This document shows, piece by piece, positions 54,621 to 63,785 of a stretch of 64,000 nucleotides of DNA (position 1 is the first letter of the stretch; each line of letters starts with the position of its first letter). This stretch comes from Mucilaginibacter hurinus (GTDB lineage: Bacteria; Bacteroidota; Bacteroidia; Sphingobacteriales; Sphingobacteriaceae): assembly GCF_003324525.1 (NCBI RefSeq), contig NZ_QGDC01000001.1, positions 496,001-560,000 on the forward strand. Reading direction: 5' to 3'. Made by a program: the position numbers and the translations under genes. Below the pieces are notes generated by a model. It was given only the letters and a program-made list of their open reading frames with translations, was not told the origin of the DNA and did no database searches.

Positions 54621-54734
54621 GTTTTTTTAGTTAAGGACTGTACCGATCATGCCGATTATACCGACGGTTGTGAGTACCTAATCGTTATATAATTAACAAA
54701 TTATACCTCAGACCGGTAAAAATCATCAAAAAAA

Positions 54735-55214
54735 TTACGCTGGTTCTACCAAAAATAAAGGCTGATCGTACTCAACAGGTGACGCATTATCAACCAGGAT
54801 TTTTACGATACGACCTGATACTTCCGACTCTATTTCATTGAATAGTTTCATGGCCTCAATTATGCAAAGCACGTTACCCGGTTTAATTTCATCGCCAACG
54901 TTTACATATAAGGGTTTTTCGGGACCGGCAGAACGATAAAAGGTTCCGATCATTGGCGAGCGCACTGTGATATAGTTTGATGTATCAGACGGGCTAACGG
55001 CGGCCGGTGCAGCATTTACAGGCTCGGCAGCAACTGGTGCAGCAGCAACTGGAGCTGCGGGGGCGACAGGCGGAGCAGGAATTGTAGCATTCACTACGGT
55101 CTGAACCTGGCCGGTTTTTATTGTTATTTTGAAATCGTCCTGTTCAATAGAAACTTCGTTTACTCCGGCTTTTGATACAAAGCGAATGAGGTCCTGTATT
55201 TGTTTAATATCCAT
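54735..55214 (-). CDS. accB: Acetyl-CoA carboxylase biotin carboxyl carrier protein
   Basis: Carrier of biotin for acetyl-CoA carboxylase. The 159-residue protein has a helical N-terminus ([18 protein letters not shown]), an Ala/Pro-rich linker (about residues 45-76) and the C-terminal biotinyl domain with [11 protein letters not shown], biotin on K123. Upstream of accC. The 214-bp gap to fabH contains an oligomer repeat array with a hairpin, so accB may have separate control. Confidence 0.97.
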   Translation of the reverse strand: MDIKQIQDLIRFVSKAGVNEVSIEQDDFKITIKTGQVQTVVNATIPAPPVAPAAPVAAAPVAAEPVNAAPAAVSPSDTSNYITVRSPMIGTFYRSAGPEKPLYVNVGDEIKPGNVLCIIEAMKLFNEIESEVSGRIVKILVDNASPVEYDQPLFLVEPA

Positions 55215-55266
55215 ATCTGGTATTAATAGTTTATTGGATAAAGGGTTATATAAAGTTATTATTCAC

Positions 55267-55405
55267 AATGCAGATGTGCAAATATGCAGATATGCAGGCA
55301 ATTATTACTCAACAAATGATATTTAATAATGTGTTATTAATGTACAAATGCAAAAAGCGCAAATGTGCCGGATGAAATACATCACAATCAATCATTTGCG
55401 CTTTT
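55267..55405. repeat. ATGTGCAA-type oligomer array with 13-bp inverted arms
   Basis: Units GATGTGCAA, ATATGCAG, ATATGCAG lie at 55268-55294; further on ATGTACAA and ATGCAAAA, then AAAAGCGCAAATG (55353-55365), whose exact reverse complement CATTTGCGCTTTT is at 55393-55405. On the minus strand the hairpin ends in TTTTTG and might stop fabH transcripts; its 27-base loop is long for a terminator. Nothing else is seen in the gap. Confidence 0.5.
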
Positions 55406-55428
55406 ACATTATATCATGCACACCGCGG

Positions 55429-56418
55429 TTAGTAGGCCCATTTTAAATAAACGGAACCCCAGGTGAAGCCGCCGCCAAATGCCGCCAGAATAATGTTATC
55501 GCCTTTTTTAAATTTCTTTTCCCACTCCCATAAGCATAACGGAATTGTACCATTTGTGGTGTTTCCGTAACGCTCAATGTTGATAACCACTTTATCAGCA
55601 GTTACGCCGGTGCGGCTGGCCGTAGCGTCAATTATACGTTTGTTTGCCTGGTGAGGTACCAGCCACGCTATGTCATCGGCAGTAAGGTTATTACGTTCCA
55701 TAACCTCGGCTGCTACATCGGCCATATTGGTTACCGCAAATTTAAATACGGCTTGTCCTTCCTGGTAAGCATAATGTTCGCGGGCATCAATAGTAGCGTG
55801 ACTTGCCGGTTTTAATGATCCACCAGCTTTTTGGTGCAGAAAAGGTATACCTGCACCGTCGCTGCGTAATATTGAATCAATAACGCCATTACCCTCATCA
55901 TTGGGTTCAATTAAGGCTGCCCCGCATCCATCGCCGAAAATAATGCAGGTTGCACGGTCAGTATAATCTATCATGGCCGACATTTTATCAGCACCTACTA
56001 CCAACACCTTTTTATGCTTGCCCGATTCAATGAACTGGGCACCTGTGGTTAAACCAAAAATAAAACCTGAACAGGCCGCCTGAAGGTCCCAGCCCCAGGC
56101 ATTTATAGCGCCTATTTTATGGGCAAATATATTGGCAGTAGCCGGAAAAGGAAGATCAGGTGTTGTAGTACAAAAAATAATCAGGTCTATTTCTTCGGCG
56201 CCGATACCGCGCTTTTTCAACAACTCATTAACTGCAGGTACAGCCAGATCTGAGGTTGCAAGGCCCTCGCCTTTTAATATTCTGCGCTCTTTGATACCGG
56301 TGCGGGTGGTTATCCACTCATCATTGGTATCAACCATGGTTTCCAGCTCCTTGTTGGTTAAAATATACTCAGGGGCATAACCGCCAACAGCTGTAATAGC
56401 AGCATGAATTTTGCTCAT
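55429..56418 (-). CDS. fabH: Beta-ketoacyl-ACP synthase III
   Basis: Starts fatty acid chains by joining an acyl-CoA with malonyl-ACP. At 329 residues it has the family start [19 protein letters not shown], the catalytic cysteine in [12 protein letters not shown], the histidine in [13 protein letters not shown] and the asparagine in [17 protein letters not shown]. It starts 2 bp after plsX on the same strand. The call is secure. Confidence 0.97.
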   Translation of the reverse strand: MSKIHAAITAVGGYAPEYILTNKELETMVDTNDEWITTRTGIKERRILKGEGLATSDLAVPAVNELLKKRGIGAEEIDLIIFCTTTPDLPFPATANIFAHKIGAINAWGWDLQAACSGFIFGLTTGAQFIESGKHKKVLVVGADKMSAMIDYTDRATCIIFGDGCGAALIEPNDEGNGVIDSILRSDGAGIPFLHQKAGGSLKPASHATIDAREHYAYQEGQAVFKFAVTNMADVAAEVMERNNLTADDIAWLVPHQANKRIIDATASRTGVTADKVVINIERYGNTTNGTIPLCLWEWEKKFKKGDNIILAAFGGGFTWGSVYLKWAY

Positions 56419-56420
56419 TT

Positions 56421-57368
56421 TTAGTTTGTTTGATGAAATGCTTGCGTGATTTTTTCAATAAGGTTACTCTCAACCATATTTTTTGATAGCAGTACCATGT
56501 TCTTAATGGCTTCAGGATTGGATATGCCGTGCCCTACTACCACTGGCGCATTAAGGCCCATAATAGGGCTGCCCCCATATTGCTCATAGTTAAAACGCGC
56601 AAAAAACTCGTCTTTTAACCCTTTCTTTAAGGTTATAACATAAAAAGATTCGGCCAGTTTCAATATCACGTTACCGGTGAAACCATCACAAACAGCTATG
56701 TCAAACGCGTCATTAAACAGGTCGCGGCCTTCAATGTTTCCAACGAAATTAATCTGGGTGCTTTCTTTTAATAAGGGAAAAGATGCCTGAGTAAGCAAGT
56801 TGCCCTTTTCTTCTTCTTCACCAATGTTCATCAGCGCTACCCGGGGGGCAGGCATATCGTATACACACTCAGCCAATAAGCTACCCAGTATACCAAATTG
56901 CAGTAAATGTTCGGGTTTACAGTCGGCATTGGCACCCACATCAAGCAAAACACCCATACCGCCTTTCAGTTTAGGTATTATAGTAGTCATGGCAGGGCGG
57001 GTAACGCCCGGTATGGTTTTAACGCTGAACATCCCGCCTACCAGCATAGCGCCAGTGTTGCCGGCAGATGAAAAAGCTTGGATCTGGCCTTCCTTCAGCA
57101 ACTTAAAACCAACACTGATGCTGGAATCGGGTTTTTGCACAATGGCCTTGGTGGGATGGTCGCCCATGCCTATCACTTCGGTAGTATGTACAAACTCAAA
57201 GTCGCCTGTGCCGGCGTTATTCTTTTGCAAGATATTTTCGGCTATCTCCCTGTCGCCAATAAGCACCAGCTTTTGGTGAGGTGATAGCGATTTACGGGCT
57301 TCAATGGCTCCTAAAACAGTTGCTTCAGGAGCGTAATCACCGCCCATAATATCTAAGCCAATCTTCAT
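56421..57368 (-). CDS. plsX: Phosphate acyltransferase PlsX
   Basis: Makes acyl-phosphate from acyl-ACP for phospholipid synthesis. The 315-residue protein has [30 protein letters not shown] and [17 protein letters not shown], all typical of PlsX. It is linked to rpmF, 15 bp upstream, and to fabH, 2 bp downstream, the usual lipid/ribosome gene order. Secure. Confidence 0.97.
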   Translation of the reverse strand: MKIGLDIMGGDYAPEATVLGAIEARKSLSPHQKLVLIGDREIAENILQKNNAGTGDFEFVHTTEVIGMGDHPTKAIVQKPDSSISVGFKLLKEGQIQAFSSAGNTGAMLVGGMFSVKTIPGVTRPAMTTIIPKLKGGMGVLLDVGANADCKPEHLLQFGILGSLLAECVYDMPAPRVALMNIGEEEEKGNLLTQASFPLLKESTQINFVGNIEGRDLFNDAFDIAVCDGFTGNVILKLAESFYVITLKKGLKDEFFARFNYEQYGGSPIMGLNAPVVVGHGISNPEAIKNMVLLSKNMVESNLIEKITQAFHQTN

Positions 57369-57383
57369 CTCAGAAAATTAAAC

Positions 57384-57575
57384 TTATGCTACTGCTGCTT
57401 TTTCTATCAGTAATTTACCGTTGTAGTAAACGTTACCATCAACTGTGTAAGCACGGTGAGGCAAATGCACAGCGCCTGTAGTTGCACAAGTAGTTAAAGT
57501 TGGTGCCTCAGCTTTGTAATGCGTACGGCGTTTATCTCTTCTTGATTTCGAGAATTTTCTTTTTGGATGTGGCAT
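57384..57575 (-). CDS. rpmF: 50S ribosomal protein L32
   Basis: A 63-residue basic protein starting [21 protein letters not shown], as L32 does. The C-terminal half has only one cysteine ([16 protein letters not shown]), so the usual four-cysteine zinc ribbon is missing, the zinc-free form known from many Bacteroidota. It lies between the DUF177 gene and plsX, as in most bacteria. Confidence 0.97.
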   Translation of the reverse strand: MPHPKRKFSKSRRDKRRTHYKAEAPTLTTCATTGAVHLPHRAYTVDGNVYYNGKLLIEKAAVA

Positions 57576-57592
57576 AACTTCCTTATATAATT

Positions 57593-58114
57593 TTACTTAA
57601 ATTTTTTGAGCGCATCCCAACGCGGGTCCGGCGTCTCATCTTTTTGTTCATTAACCGACAACTTGTTCAGGCTGTCTATCACTGTTTTATCACAATAAGG
57701 GGTATTCCCCTCATCTCCGCACGATGCAATGAACGGCACCGCAACATTTACATATTCATATAATAGCCCGGCTACATTGATCTCGTGATCATTTTTGCCA
57801 AGTGTAATTATCTCATCGTCTTCGCCTATCTCTTCCTCGCTAAATTTTGCTATCTGTTGCTCAGCAACAGCAATTGTTTGCGGATATTCAGCCAGGCACT
57901 TATCGCATGATAAAGCTATAGTGCCGTTTATTTTGAAATCAAGGATCAGCATGGTTTCCTGCTTTTCCAAATCAATCACACACTTCAGGTCAGCCTTTTT
58001 TACCAGTGAGTAATCAAATTCTTCAAAAAAAGAATCTTTTACATCAAATTCAAACTGGTGCTTTCCCAGCGCTAATCCTGTAAAAGGGATCGAATATGTT
58101 CTAAGCGATTTCAA
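57593..58114 (-). CDS. DUF177 (YceD) protein
   Basis: A 173-residue acidic protein of the DUF177/YceD family, found upstream of rpmF in most bacteria and implicated in 23S rRNA accumulation in some. The CDKCLAEYP motif and a second cysteine pair [12 protein letters not shown] are visible. The frame extends seven codons further up, but the TTG at 58114 gives [21 protein letters not shown], the family start; no ATG exists in frame. Gap to rpmF 17 bp. Confidence 0.88.
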   Translation of the reverse strand: MKSLRTYSIPFTGLALGKHQFEFDVKDSFFEEFDYSLVKKADLKCVIDLEKQETMLILDFKINGTIALSCDKCLAEYPQTIAVAEQQIAKFSEEEIGEDDEIITLGKNDHEINVAGLLYEYVNVAVPFIASCGDEGNTPYCDKTVIDSLNKLSVNEQKDETPDPRWDALKKFK

Positions 58115-58252
58115 CGAGCAACAATTAGCCCGCAAATGTAGGAAATTTTCCTGTATCTGTAAAGAGTTTTTTATTTGTTGATAAGCGAAAACTGATTTAC
58201 CGACTAACTATTTTATTAACGGGTGAGTTAATCGCTTATTCAATCAGCCAAC

Positions 58253-59308
58253 TTAATCCCTGTCTCTGCTAAGCTTTGAAAATACCAGCGGGTTCTCATT
58301 CAATTCTATGTTTTCGCGGCGATGTTTAACTATGCGCAGCGCAGTAAACAACGCTTCGCGGAATGAAATATCAGACGCCTGGTTCTTGCCGGCTATATCA
58401 TACCCCGTACCATGGTCAGGCGATGTACGCACAAAGCTTAACCCAGCGGTAAAATTAACTCCGGTTTCAAACGCCAGCTGTTTAAAAGGAATCAGCCCCT
58501 GGTCGTGGTACATCGCTAACACCGCATCAAATTTACTGTAAGCGGCGCTGGCAAAAAAACCGTCGGCACTGTAAGGCCCAAAGGCTAATATATCATTAGC
58601 CCTGGCCTGCTCAATAGCCGGAGCTATTATCTGCGCTTCTTCATTACCTATCAGGCCATTGTCTCCGGCATGTGGATTAAGGCCTAACACAGCTATCTTT
58701 GGTTTACGTATCCAGAAATCATTACGCAAACTTGCATCCATTAACCTTATTTTGGCAACAATTTTTTCAACACTTATAGCTTTAGCTACGTCGGCAACAG
58801 GTATATGACCGGTAACAACCCCTATCTTCAGCACGTCGCTTACTAAAAACATTAACGATTCGGCCGCATTATCCTGCTGCTGTAAATATTCCGTATGGCC
58901 CGGAAAATTAAAAGCTTCACTTTGTATATTATCTTTATTAATCGGCGCGGTCACCAACAAGTCCAGTTCGCCGGCAAGCAGGTCGGTTGTGGCACGCTGT
59001 AATGATATCAATGCGTATTTGCCGCCTGTAGAATTTACCACTCCCGGCTCAAGTTTTACATCCTCGTCCCAGCAATTAATCATGTTGGGTTTACGATGCG
59101 TTGCCTGCGCCGGGCTTGTTATTACATTAAAATTAAACTCATGCGCGTTACTTAAGCGGCGATAAAACGAGGCAACCTTTGTATGACCGTACACGATAGG
59201 GGTGCAATAATCATATACCTTACTTTCTGACAGTGTTTTGATGATTATTTCAAGCCCTACTCCATTTACATCACCTATGCTTATGCCTACTTTTAGTTTG
59301 TCGCTCAT
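58253..59308 (-). CDS. pdxA: 4-hydroxythreonine-4-phosphate dehydrogenase
   Basis: NAD-dependent step in pyridoxal phosphate synthesis. The 351-residue protein has KVGISIGDVNGVGLEII at the start, the zinc-binding histidines in FPGHTEYLQ, GLNPHAGDNG and MYHDQGLIPFKQL, and a GTGYDIAG segment. It is divergent from rsmA, and 138 bp from the DUF177 gene, so it may or may not be in the same transcript as the lipid cluster. Confidence 0.96.
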   Translation of the reverse strand: MSDKLKVGISIGDVNGVGLEIIIKTLSESKVYDYCTPIVYGHTKVASFYRRLSNAHEFNFNVITSPAQATHRKPNMINCWDEDVKLEPGVVNSTGGKYALISLQRATTDLLAGELDLLVTAPINKDNIQSEAFNFPGHTEYLQQQDNAAESLMFLVSDVLKIGVVTGHIPVADVAKAISVEKIVAKIRLMDASLRNDFWIRKPKIAVLGLNPHAGDNGLIGNEEAQIIAPAIEQARANDILAFGPYSADGFFASAAYSKFDAVLAMYHDQGLIPFKQLAFETGVNFTAGLSFVRTSPDHGTGYDIAGKNQASDISFREALFTALRIVKHRRENIELNENPLVFSKLSRDRD

Positions 59309-59487
59309 ATAAATTTAATGATTCACCGCTACCTTAAGCAATCCCGTTTATGAGGGAGGCCTGAAGTATTTCCCTGTGACTTTATCCTTTTGGGTTTCAC
59401 TCAAAAGGTGCAAATTAAATATTTTTCAGTTTAAACTTCCTGATTAAAGCGCAAATATGATTTAATTTGCTTAAAAATCATTCGCCA

Positions 59488-60267
59488 ATGTCTATAGTAA
59501 GGGCAAAGAAACACCTGGGGCAACATTTTTTGACTGATAAAAACATTGCCGCAAAAATAGTGGATAGCCTGCGCCCCGAAAAAGGCTACAGCCAGGTATT
59601 GGAGGTAGGCCCCGGCATGGGAATACTCTCTGATTTCTTACTGCAAAAAACACAGTATGAAACTTTTTTGATAGATATTGACACCGAATCATACGAGTTT
59701 CTCCAAAAAAAATACCCGCAGTTAGGCGAACACCTGATCAATAATGACTTCCTGGAAATGGATTTTACCCATTTATTTAAGGGCCCATTTGCCATCATTG
59801 GTAACTTTCCCTACAATATATCATCGCAAATACTTTTTAAGGTGCTTGACAGCCGGCAACAAGTAGTTGAGGTAGTGGGTATGTTTCAAAAAGAAGTAGC
59901 CGAGCGCTGCGCAGCCAAACCCGGCAGTAAGGAGTACGGTATACTCAGCGTATTTTTGCAGGCATATTATAAAGTTGAATATCTTTTTACTGTTAAAGCA
60001 GGTGTTTTTAACCCGCCGCCCAAAGTGCTCTCGGCCGTGATACGGCTTACCCGCAATGAAGCAAAGCGACTGGATTGTGACGAAAAATTGTTTTGGCAAG
60101 TAGTAAAGGCCGGGTTTAATCAGCGCCGCAAAACATTACGCAACGCCTTGTCGTCGCTTATCAATAAAGAAAAAATGACTGAAGAGCCGACGCTGGATTT
60201 ACGCGCCGAGCGCTTGAGTGTGAAGGATTTTGTGGAACTAACTAATAAGATAACTGCAAATAAGTGA
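59488..60267 (+). CDS. rsmA: 16S rRNA dimethyladenosine transferase
   Basis: Dimethylates two adenines near the 3' end of 16S rRNA. The 259-residue protein starts MSIVRAKKHLGQHFLTDKN, has the SAM-binding motif VLEVGPGMGILSDFL, and the catalytic GNFPYNISSQILFKVL (NFPY as the target site). C-terminal FNQRRKTLRNAL is typical. The frame extends seven codons up to a TTG, but the ATG at 59488 is the normal start. Its stop abuts that of the EcsC-like gene. Secure. Confidence 0.97.
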   Translation: MSIVRAKKHLGQHFLTDKNIAAKIVDSLRPEKGYSQVLEVGPGMGILSDFLLQKTQYETFLIDIDTESYEFLQKKYPQLGEHLINNDFLEMDFTHLFKGPFAIIGNFPYNISSQILFKVLDSRQQVVEVVGMFQKEVAERCAAKPGSKEYGILSVFLQAYYKVEYLFTVKAGVFNPPPKVLSAVIRLTRNEAKRLDCDEKLFWQVVKAGFNQRRKTLRNALSSLINKEKMTEEPTLDLRAERLSVKDFVELTNKITANK

Positions 60268-60861
60268 TTAGTTTACCTGAATTACTACCGGATCGGGATG
60301 TAATTCCTTTACCGTTTTAGCCATTCGTTTTATAAAAATGTAATTAGCGGTTCCGCCTATTACTGCCCCTACAACAGGCACTAAACGCCGGGCGGCGCGG
60401 GCACCCAGTTTCATTATCAGCTTTTCGGCAACAGCTTCCATAACGGTTTTACTGGCTGCCACCCCGGCTTCTACCTTAAATGATGCCGCTACAATTTTCA
60501 TAAATTCAACAAAGCCAATTTTATAGCTGCCACGGTTATAATAAGTAATTGCCATGGTAACCCTAAACTGCTGACTAATCAAATTAAGCATATCAAGCGG
60601 CATCCCTACAACCATAGTAATTAACCCGCCACTACCAGATACAGCCCCTGAACCGGCGGCAATGAGCGCGCATTGTTCAATAAATTTGTCAAGCCCCATG
60701 CTGTCAACCCCTTTTTTTATATGCAGCTGGTCAATACGGTTAAATATTTGCCTGAAGCCGGTGTCGGCAAGTTTGTTAGCCTGCTCTTTTATATCGTCGC
60801 TGATTTTTTTTAGTTTCATAAATTGTATAGCGCTATTTACGTGCCAGTATTGCGTTGCCAT
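60268..60861 (-). CDS. EcsC-like membrane-associated protein
   Basis: A 197-residue protein, EcsC-type: a helical N-terminal part, a glycine-rich hydrophobic segment (AAGSGAVSGSGGLITMVVGMPLDML, about residues 70-93) and the family ending RRLVPVVGAVIGGTANYIFIKRMA. Function unknown; EcsC lies with an ABC exporter in Bacillus, but not here. Convergent with rsmA without spacing. Confidence 0.72.
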   Translation of the reverse strand: MATQYWHVNSAIQFMKLKKISDDIKEQANKLADTGFRQIFNRIDQLHIKKGVDSMGLDKFIEQCALIAAGSGAVSGSGGLITMVVGMPLDMLNLISQQFRVTMAITYYNRGSYKIGFVEFMKIVAASFKVEAGVAASKTVMEAVAEKLIMKLGARAARRLVPVVGAVIGGTANYIFIKRMAKTVKELHPDPVVIQVN

Positions 60862-60905
60862 GGTGTAAGTACGGTTTTGTACATTTGCTATATAAACTTA
60901 TTCAT

Positions 60906-61835
60906 TTGAAAAATAATATACTGATTGTTGACGACCTGCACCCCGCCTTTATGGAACAGGCAGAGGCCAAAGGCTACAGTTGCCACTACCACCCTGGCTT
61001 TACGGTAGCAGATACACTGGCCATTATAGCTGATTACGCTGGCCTGGCCCTGCGCTCGAAATTTGAAGTTGATAAAAGAGTGATGGATGCGGCCACTAAC
61101 CTGCGGTTTATAGCACGTGCCGGCGCCGGCATAGACAATATAGATGGCGATTACGCCAAACTAAAGGGCATCAATATCATTAGTGCGTCTGAAGGGAATG
61201 CAGACGCTGTTGGTGAACATGCAATAGCGATGCTGCTGGCGTTAATGAACAAGCTTAATATTGGCAACCACGAAGTACGGCAAGGCTTTTGGCTGCGTGA
61301 AGAAAATCGTGGACATGAGTTAAAAGGCAAAACGGTCGGTATTATAGGCTATGGCTATATGGGGCAAAGTTTTGCCCGCAAATTATCCGGTTTTGAAGTA
61401 GAAGTAATTGCCTATGATAAATACAAAACCGGCTTTAGCGACCGGTACGCCCGCGAGGTGAGCATGGAAGAAATAGTAAAGCACAGCGATGTACTGAGCC
61501 TGCATGTACCACTAACGCGTGAAACGCAATACATGATTGACGACGAATACCTATTCCACTTTAAAAAACCAATATTTTTTATCAATACATCCCGCGGAAA
61601 AACCGCAAAAGTAAACGCTGTATTAAAAGCCATAAATGAAGGTAAAATTATAGCAGCCGGACTTGATGTACTGGAGGTAGAAAAGTTCCCGTCGCTGGCT
61701 GAGCAAGGATGGTTTGAGGAATTGGCCGCATCAAACAAAGTAATACTTAGCCCGCACGTTGCCGGATGGACATTTGAATCATACCGCAAAATAAGTGAGG
61801 TGATGGCAGCGAAGCTGCCGGAGATTAGTAAATAG
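60906..61835 (+). CDS. D-isomer specific 2-hydroxyacid dehydrogenase (phosphoglycerate dehydrogenase-like)
   Basis: A 309-residue NAD-dependent dehydrogenase with the catalytic arginine in ARAGAGIDNID, the Rossmann motif GIIGYGYMGQSFARKL, glutamate in LDVLEVEKFPSL and histidine in LSPHVAGWT. It lacks the C-terminal ACT domain of long SerA forms. The frame begins further up inside the divergent EcsC-like gene; the TTG at 60906 (MKNNILIVDDLHPAF) is chosen since its residues match the family start. No in-frame ATG precedes it, so the start is not certain. Confidence 0.88.
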   Translation: MKNNILIVDDLHPAFMEQAEAKGYSCHYHPGFTVADTLAIIADYAGLALRSKFEVDKRVMDAATNLRFIARAGAGIDNIDGDYAKLKGINIISASEGNADAVGEHAIAMLLALMNKLNIGNHEVRQGFWLREENRGHELKGKTVGIIGYGYMGQSFARKLSGFEVEVIAYDKYKTGFSDRYAREVSMEEIVKHSDVLSLHVPLTRETQYMIDDEYLFHFKKPIFFINTSRGKTAKVNAVLKAINEGKIIAAGLDVLEVEKFPSLAEQGWFEELAASNKVILSPHVAGWTFESYRKISEVMAAKLPEISK

Positions 61836-61894
61836 AAAGATTAGCTGCATTGCAGTTAATACTACCTTAACAACAGTCTCCAATCGCTAAATAA

Positions 61895-61927
61895 TTTGGA
61901 TATTAAAATTTAAATCTCTTATCTTCG
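61895..61927 (+). promoter_or_regulatory. Candidate promoter upstream of tandem terminators
   Basis: TTTG (61895-61898), 21-bp spacing, and TATCTTCG (61920-61927), one mismatch to TAnnTTTG. A transcript would start near 61933, right before the hairpin at 61941. Confidence 0.5.
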
Positions 61928-61940
61928 TTTTAATCAAAAG

Positions 61941-61976
61941 CAAGACTATGTAGGCCTGTGGGCTTATATAGTCTTG
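61941..61976 (+). terminator. Terminator hairpin in the greA leader
   Basis: Eight-base arms CAAGACTA (61941-61948) and TAGTCTTG (61969-61976), an inner GCC/GGC pair, then TTTGTTTTTT. It could end the dehydrogenase transcript or a very short RNA. Confidence 0.7.
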
Positions 61977-61995
61977 TTTGTTTTTTAAAGTCATA

Positions 61996-62029
61996 CGTCC
62001 TTCTTACAACAGGAAGGGCGGTTTTTTTT
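61996..62029 (+). terminator. Second terminator hairpin before greA
   Basis: Arms CGTCCTTC (61996-62003) and GAAGGGCG (62013-62020, one G-T), then a T run of eight (62022-62029). Confidence 0.8.
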
Positions 62030-62072
62030 GACAATACAAACCGAAATAAAGTATTAAAATAATTTGTGTGTT

Positions 62073-62546
62073 ATGGCAGAGGTATCATACTATACCAAAG
62101 ATGGTTTAGAAAAATTAAAAGAAGAGTTACAGCACTTAAAAACAGCCGGCCGGGCAGATATCGCTAAGGCAATTGCCGAGGCACGTGATAAAGGTGATTT
62201 ATCAGAAAATGCAGAATATGACGCAGCTAAAGAGGCGCAGGGACTGCATGAAACTAAGATTGCCAAATTGGAAGAAGTTTTAGCGAATGCCCGCCTGCTT
62301 GACGAGTCAAAACTGGATACATCCAAGGTGCTGGCCTTATCGGTGGTGAAGATAAAAAATGTTAAAAACGGCGCCGTGATGAGCTACCAGTTGGTATCAG
62401 AAACTGAAGCGGATTTAAAAAGCGGTAAAATATCTGTAACGTCGCCAATCGCCAAAGGCTTGCTAGGCAAAAAAGTCGGCGAAACTACTGAGATCACCGT
62501 TCCCGCCGGTAAAATAGAGTTTGAGATATTGGAAATTAGTCGTTAG
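62073..62546 (+). CDS. greA: Transcription elongation factor GreA
   Basis: Rescues backtracked RNA polymerase by stimulating transcript cleavage. The 157-residue protein has the N-terminal coiled coil with the acidic tip GDLSENAEYDAAKEAQ and the C-terminal FKBP-like domain with SVTSPIAKGLLGKKVGETTEITVP. The ATG at 62073 is preferred over an upstream TTG. It stands downstream of two terminator hairpins, so it must have its own promoter or be under attenuation. Confidence 0.97.
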   Translation: MAEVSYYTKDGLEKLKEELQHLKTAGRADIAKAIAEARDKGDLSENAEYDAAKEAQGLHETKIAKLEEVLANARLLDESKLDTSKVLALSVVKIKNVKNGAVMSYQLVSETEADLKSGKISVTSPIAKGLLGKKVGETTEITVPAGKIEFEILEISR

Positions 62547-62558
62547 CGAGTAATACAT

Positions 62559-62601
62559 TTAGGTGAGTAGTAGTCAAGTTCCACGACGACTACTCACCTA
62601 A
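62559..62601 (+). terminator. Long hairpin between greA and the HIT gene
   Basis: Seventeen-base arms (62559-62575 with 62585-62601; core AGGTGAGTAGT) with one mismatch and a nine-base loop. The T tail is weak (AATTAAATAAA on the plus strand), so it may end greA transcripts only partly or act in mRNA stability. Confidence 0.6.
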
Positions 62602-62624
62602 TTAAATAAACTTAGTCAACCACA

Positions 62625-63020
62625 ATGAGCATTTTTTCAAAAATAATTGCAGGCGAAATTCCCGCCTATGTAGTAGCTGAAAGCAATGATTTTTTGGCTT
62701 TTTTAGATATCAATCCCCTGGCTAAAGGCCATGTACTGGTTATCCCCAAAAAGGAGGTTGATTATCTTTTTGATATGGATGACGAACTATATGCCGGCTT
62801 GCAGTTATTTGCAAAAATTGTTGCGAAAGGGCTTAAACAGGCTGTGCCCTGCATAAAGGTGGGTGTAGTTGTTATAGGGCTTGAGGTTCCGCATGCGCAC
62901 ATACATCTTATACCTGTTAACCGGGTGGATGATATCAATTTTTCGCGCCCCAAACTCACCTTCTCTCCCGAAGAGTATGCAGAAGTTGCAGCAAGCATAA
63001 AGGAAGCGTTAAGAGATTAA
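62625..63020 (+). CDS. HIT-family nucleotide hydrolase/transferase
   Basis: A 131-residue protein beginning SIFSKIIAGEIPAYVVAES with the HIT motif PHAHIHLIP near residue 90. The central residues H-x-H-x-H are present. Typical substrates are AMP-lysine or dinucleotides. The gene follows greA after a long hairpin, a common pairing in Bacteroidota. Confidence 0.93.
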   Translation: MSIFSKIIAGEIPAYVVAESNDFLAFLDINPLAKGHVLVIPKKEVDYLFDMDDELYAGLQLFAKIVAKGLKQAVPCIKVGVVVIGLEVPHAHIHLIPVNRVDDINFSRPKLTFSPEEYAEVAASIKEALRD

Positions 63021-63077
63021 AGTTTAGCGTTTATTGCAGAAACGTCTATAAAGTAAATAGGCCATTACAGCGGTAGC

Positions 63078-63686
63078 CTATTTTTTCTTTAAACCGTTTA
63101 CACGGCCGGCATTATCTTTTGCAAAAGTGTCCCATCCCGAGTAACTTTTTTTTGCAGCCCCACCACTGCTTTTGCCCGCTATATTCCGTTGAAACGCGTG
63201 GCAAACGGCTACGGCTAACCCGTCGGTGGCATCCAAAAAATCAGGCGTTTCGGTAAAGTTAAGCAAGCGCTGTATCATAGCGGCTACTTGTTCTTTAGTG
63301 GCGTTGCCGTTGCCGGTGATAGCCATTTTGATTTTACGAGGCGAGTATTCAGTAATGTCAATATTACGCGAGAGGGCAGCCGCCATAGCTATACCCTGGG
63401 CGCGGCCAAGCTTTAGCATTACCTGTATATTTTTACCATAAAAAGGCGCTTCAATGGCAAGGCAATCCGGGTGATAATTATCTATAAGAGCTACTGTTTT
63501 CTCAAATATACGCTGTAATTTAAGCATATGATCGTCAATAGCGCCCATCTTTACTACCCCGAGGCTTAACAATTCAATCTTAGTGCCTACCTCCTTTATC
63601 AATCCATAGCCCATTACTGCCGTGCCCGGGTCAATGCCTAAAATAATACGCTCCTTGGTTGCTATAGTGTTTTGCTGCATAATCAT
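63078..63686 (-). CDS. ruvC: Holliday junction resolvase RuvC
   Basis: Cleaves four-way junctions during recombination. The 202-residue protein has D19 in LGIDPGTAVMGYG, LAIEAPFYGKNIQVMLKLG, and the acidic pair near DATDGLAVAVCH. A basic C-terminal tail of about 30 residues (KSSGGAAKKSYSGWDTF to NGLKKK) is unusually long and likely binds DNA. Two ATGs (63686 and 63680) are possible; the first is given. Confidence 0.95.
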   Translation of the reverse strand: MIMQQNTIATKERIILGIDPGTAVMGYGLIKEVGTKIELLSLGVVKMGAIDDHMLKLQRIFEKTVALIDNYHPDCLAIEAPFYGKNIQVMLKLGRAQGIAMAAALSRNIDITEYSPRKIKMAITGNGNATKEQVAAMIQRLLNFTETPDFLDATDGLAVAVCHAFQRNIAGKSSGGAAKKSYSGWDTFAKDNAGRVNGLKKK

Positions 63687-63785
63687 CGCGCCTCATCCTC
63701 CGCTCCGGAACATTTTGATTCCTTTGCCCGACGCCTTTTACCGGGGGTGTTTAGGTACGCCTTACAAATTTACTACACTTATTGG

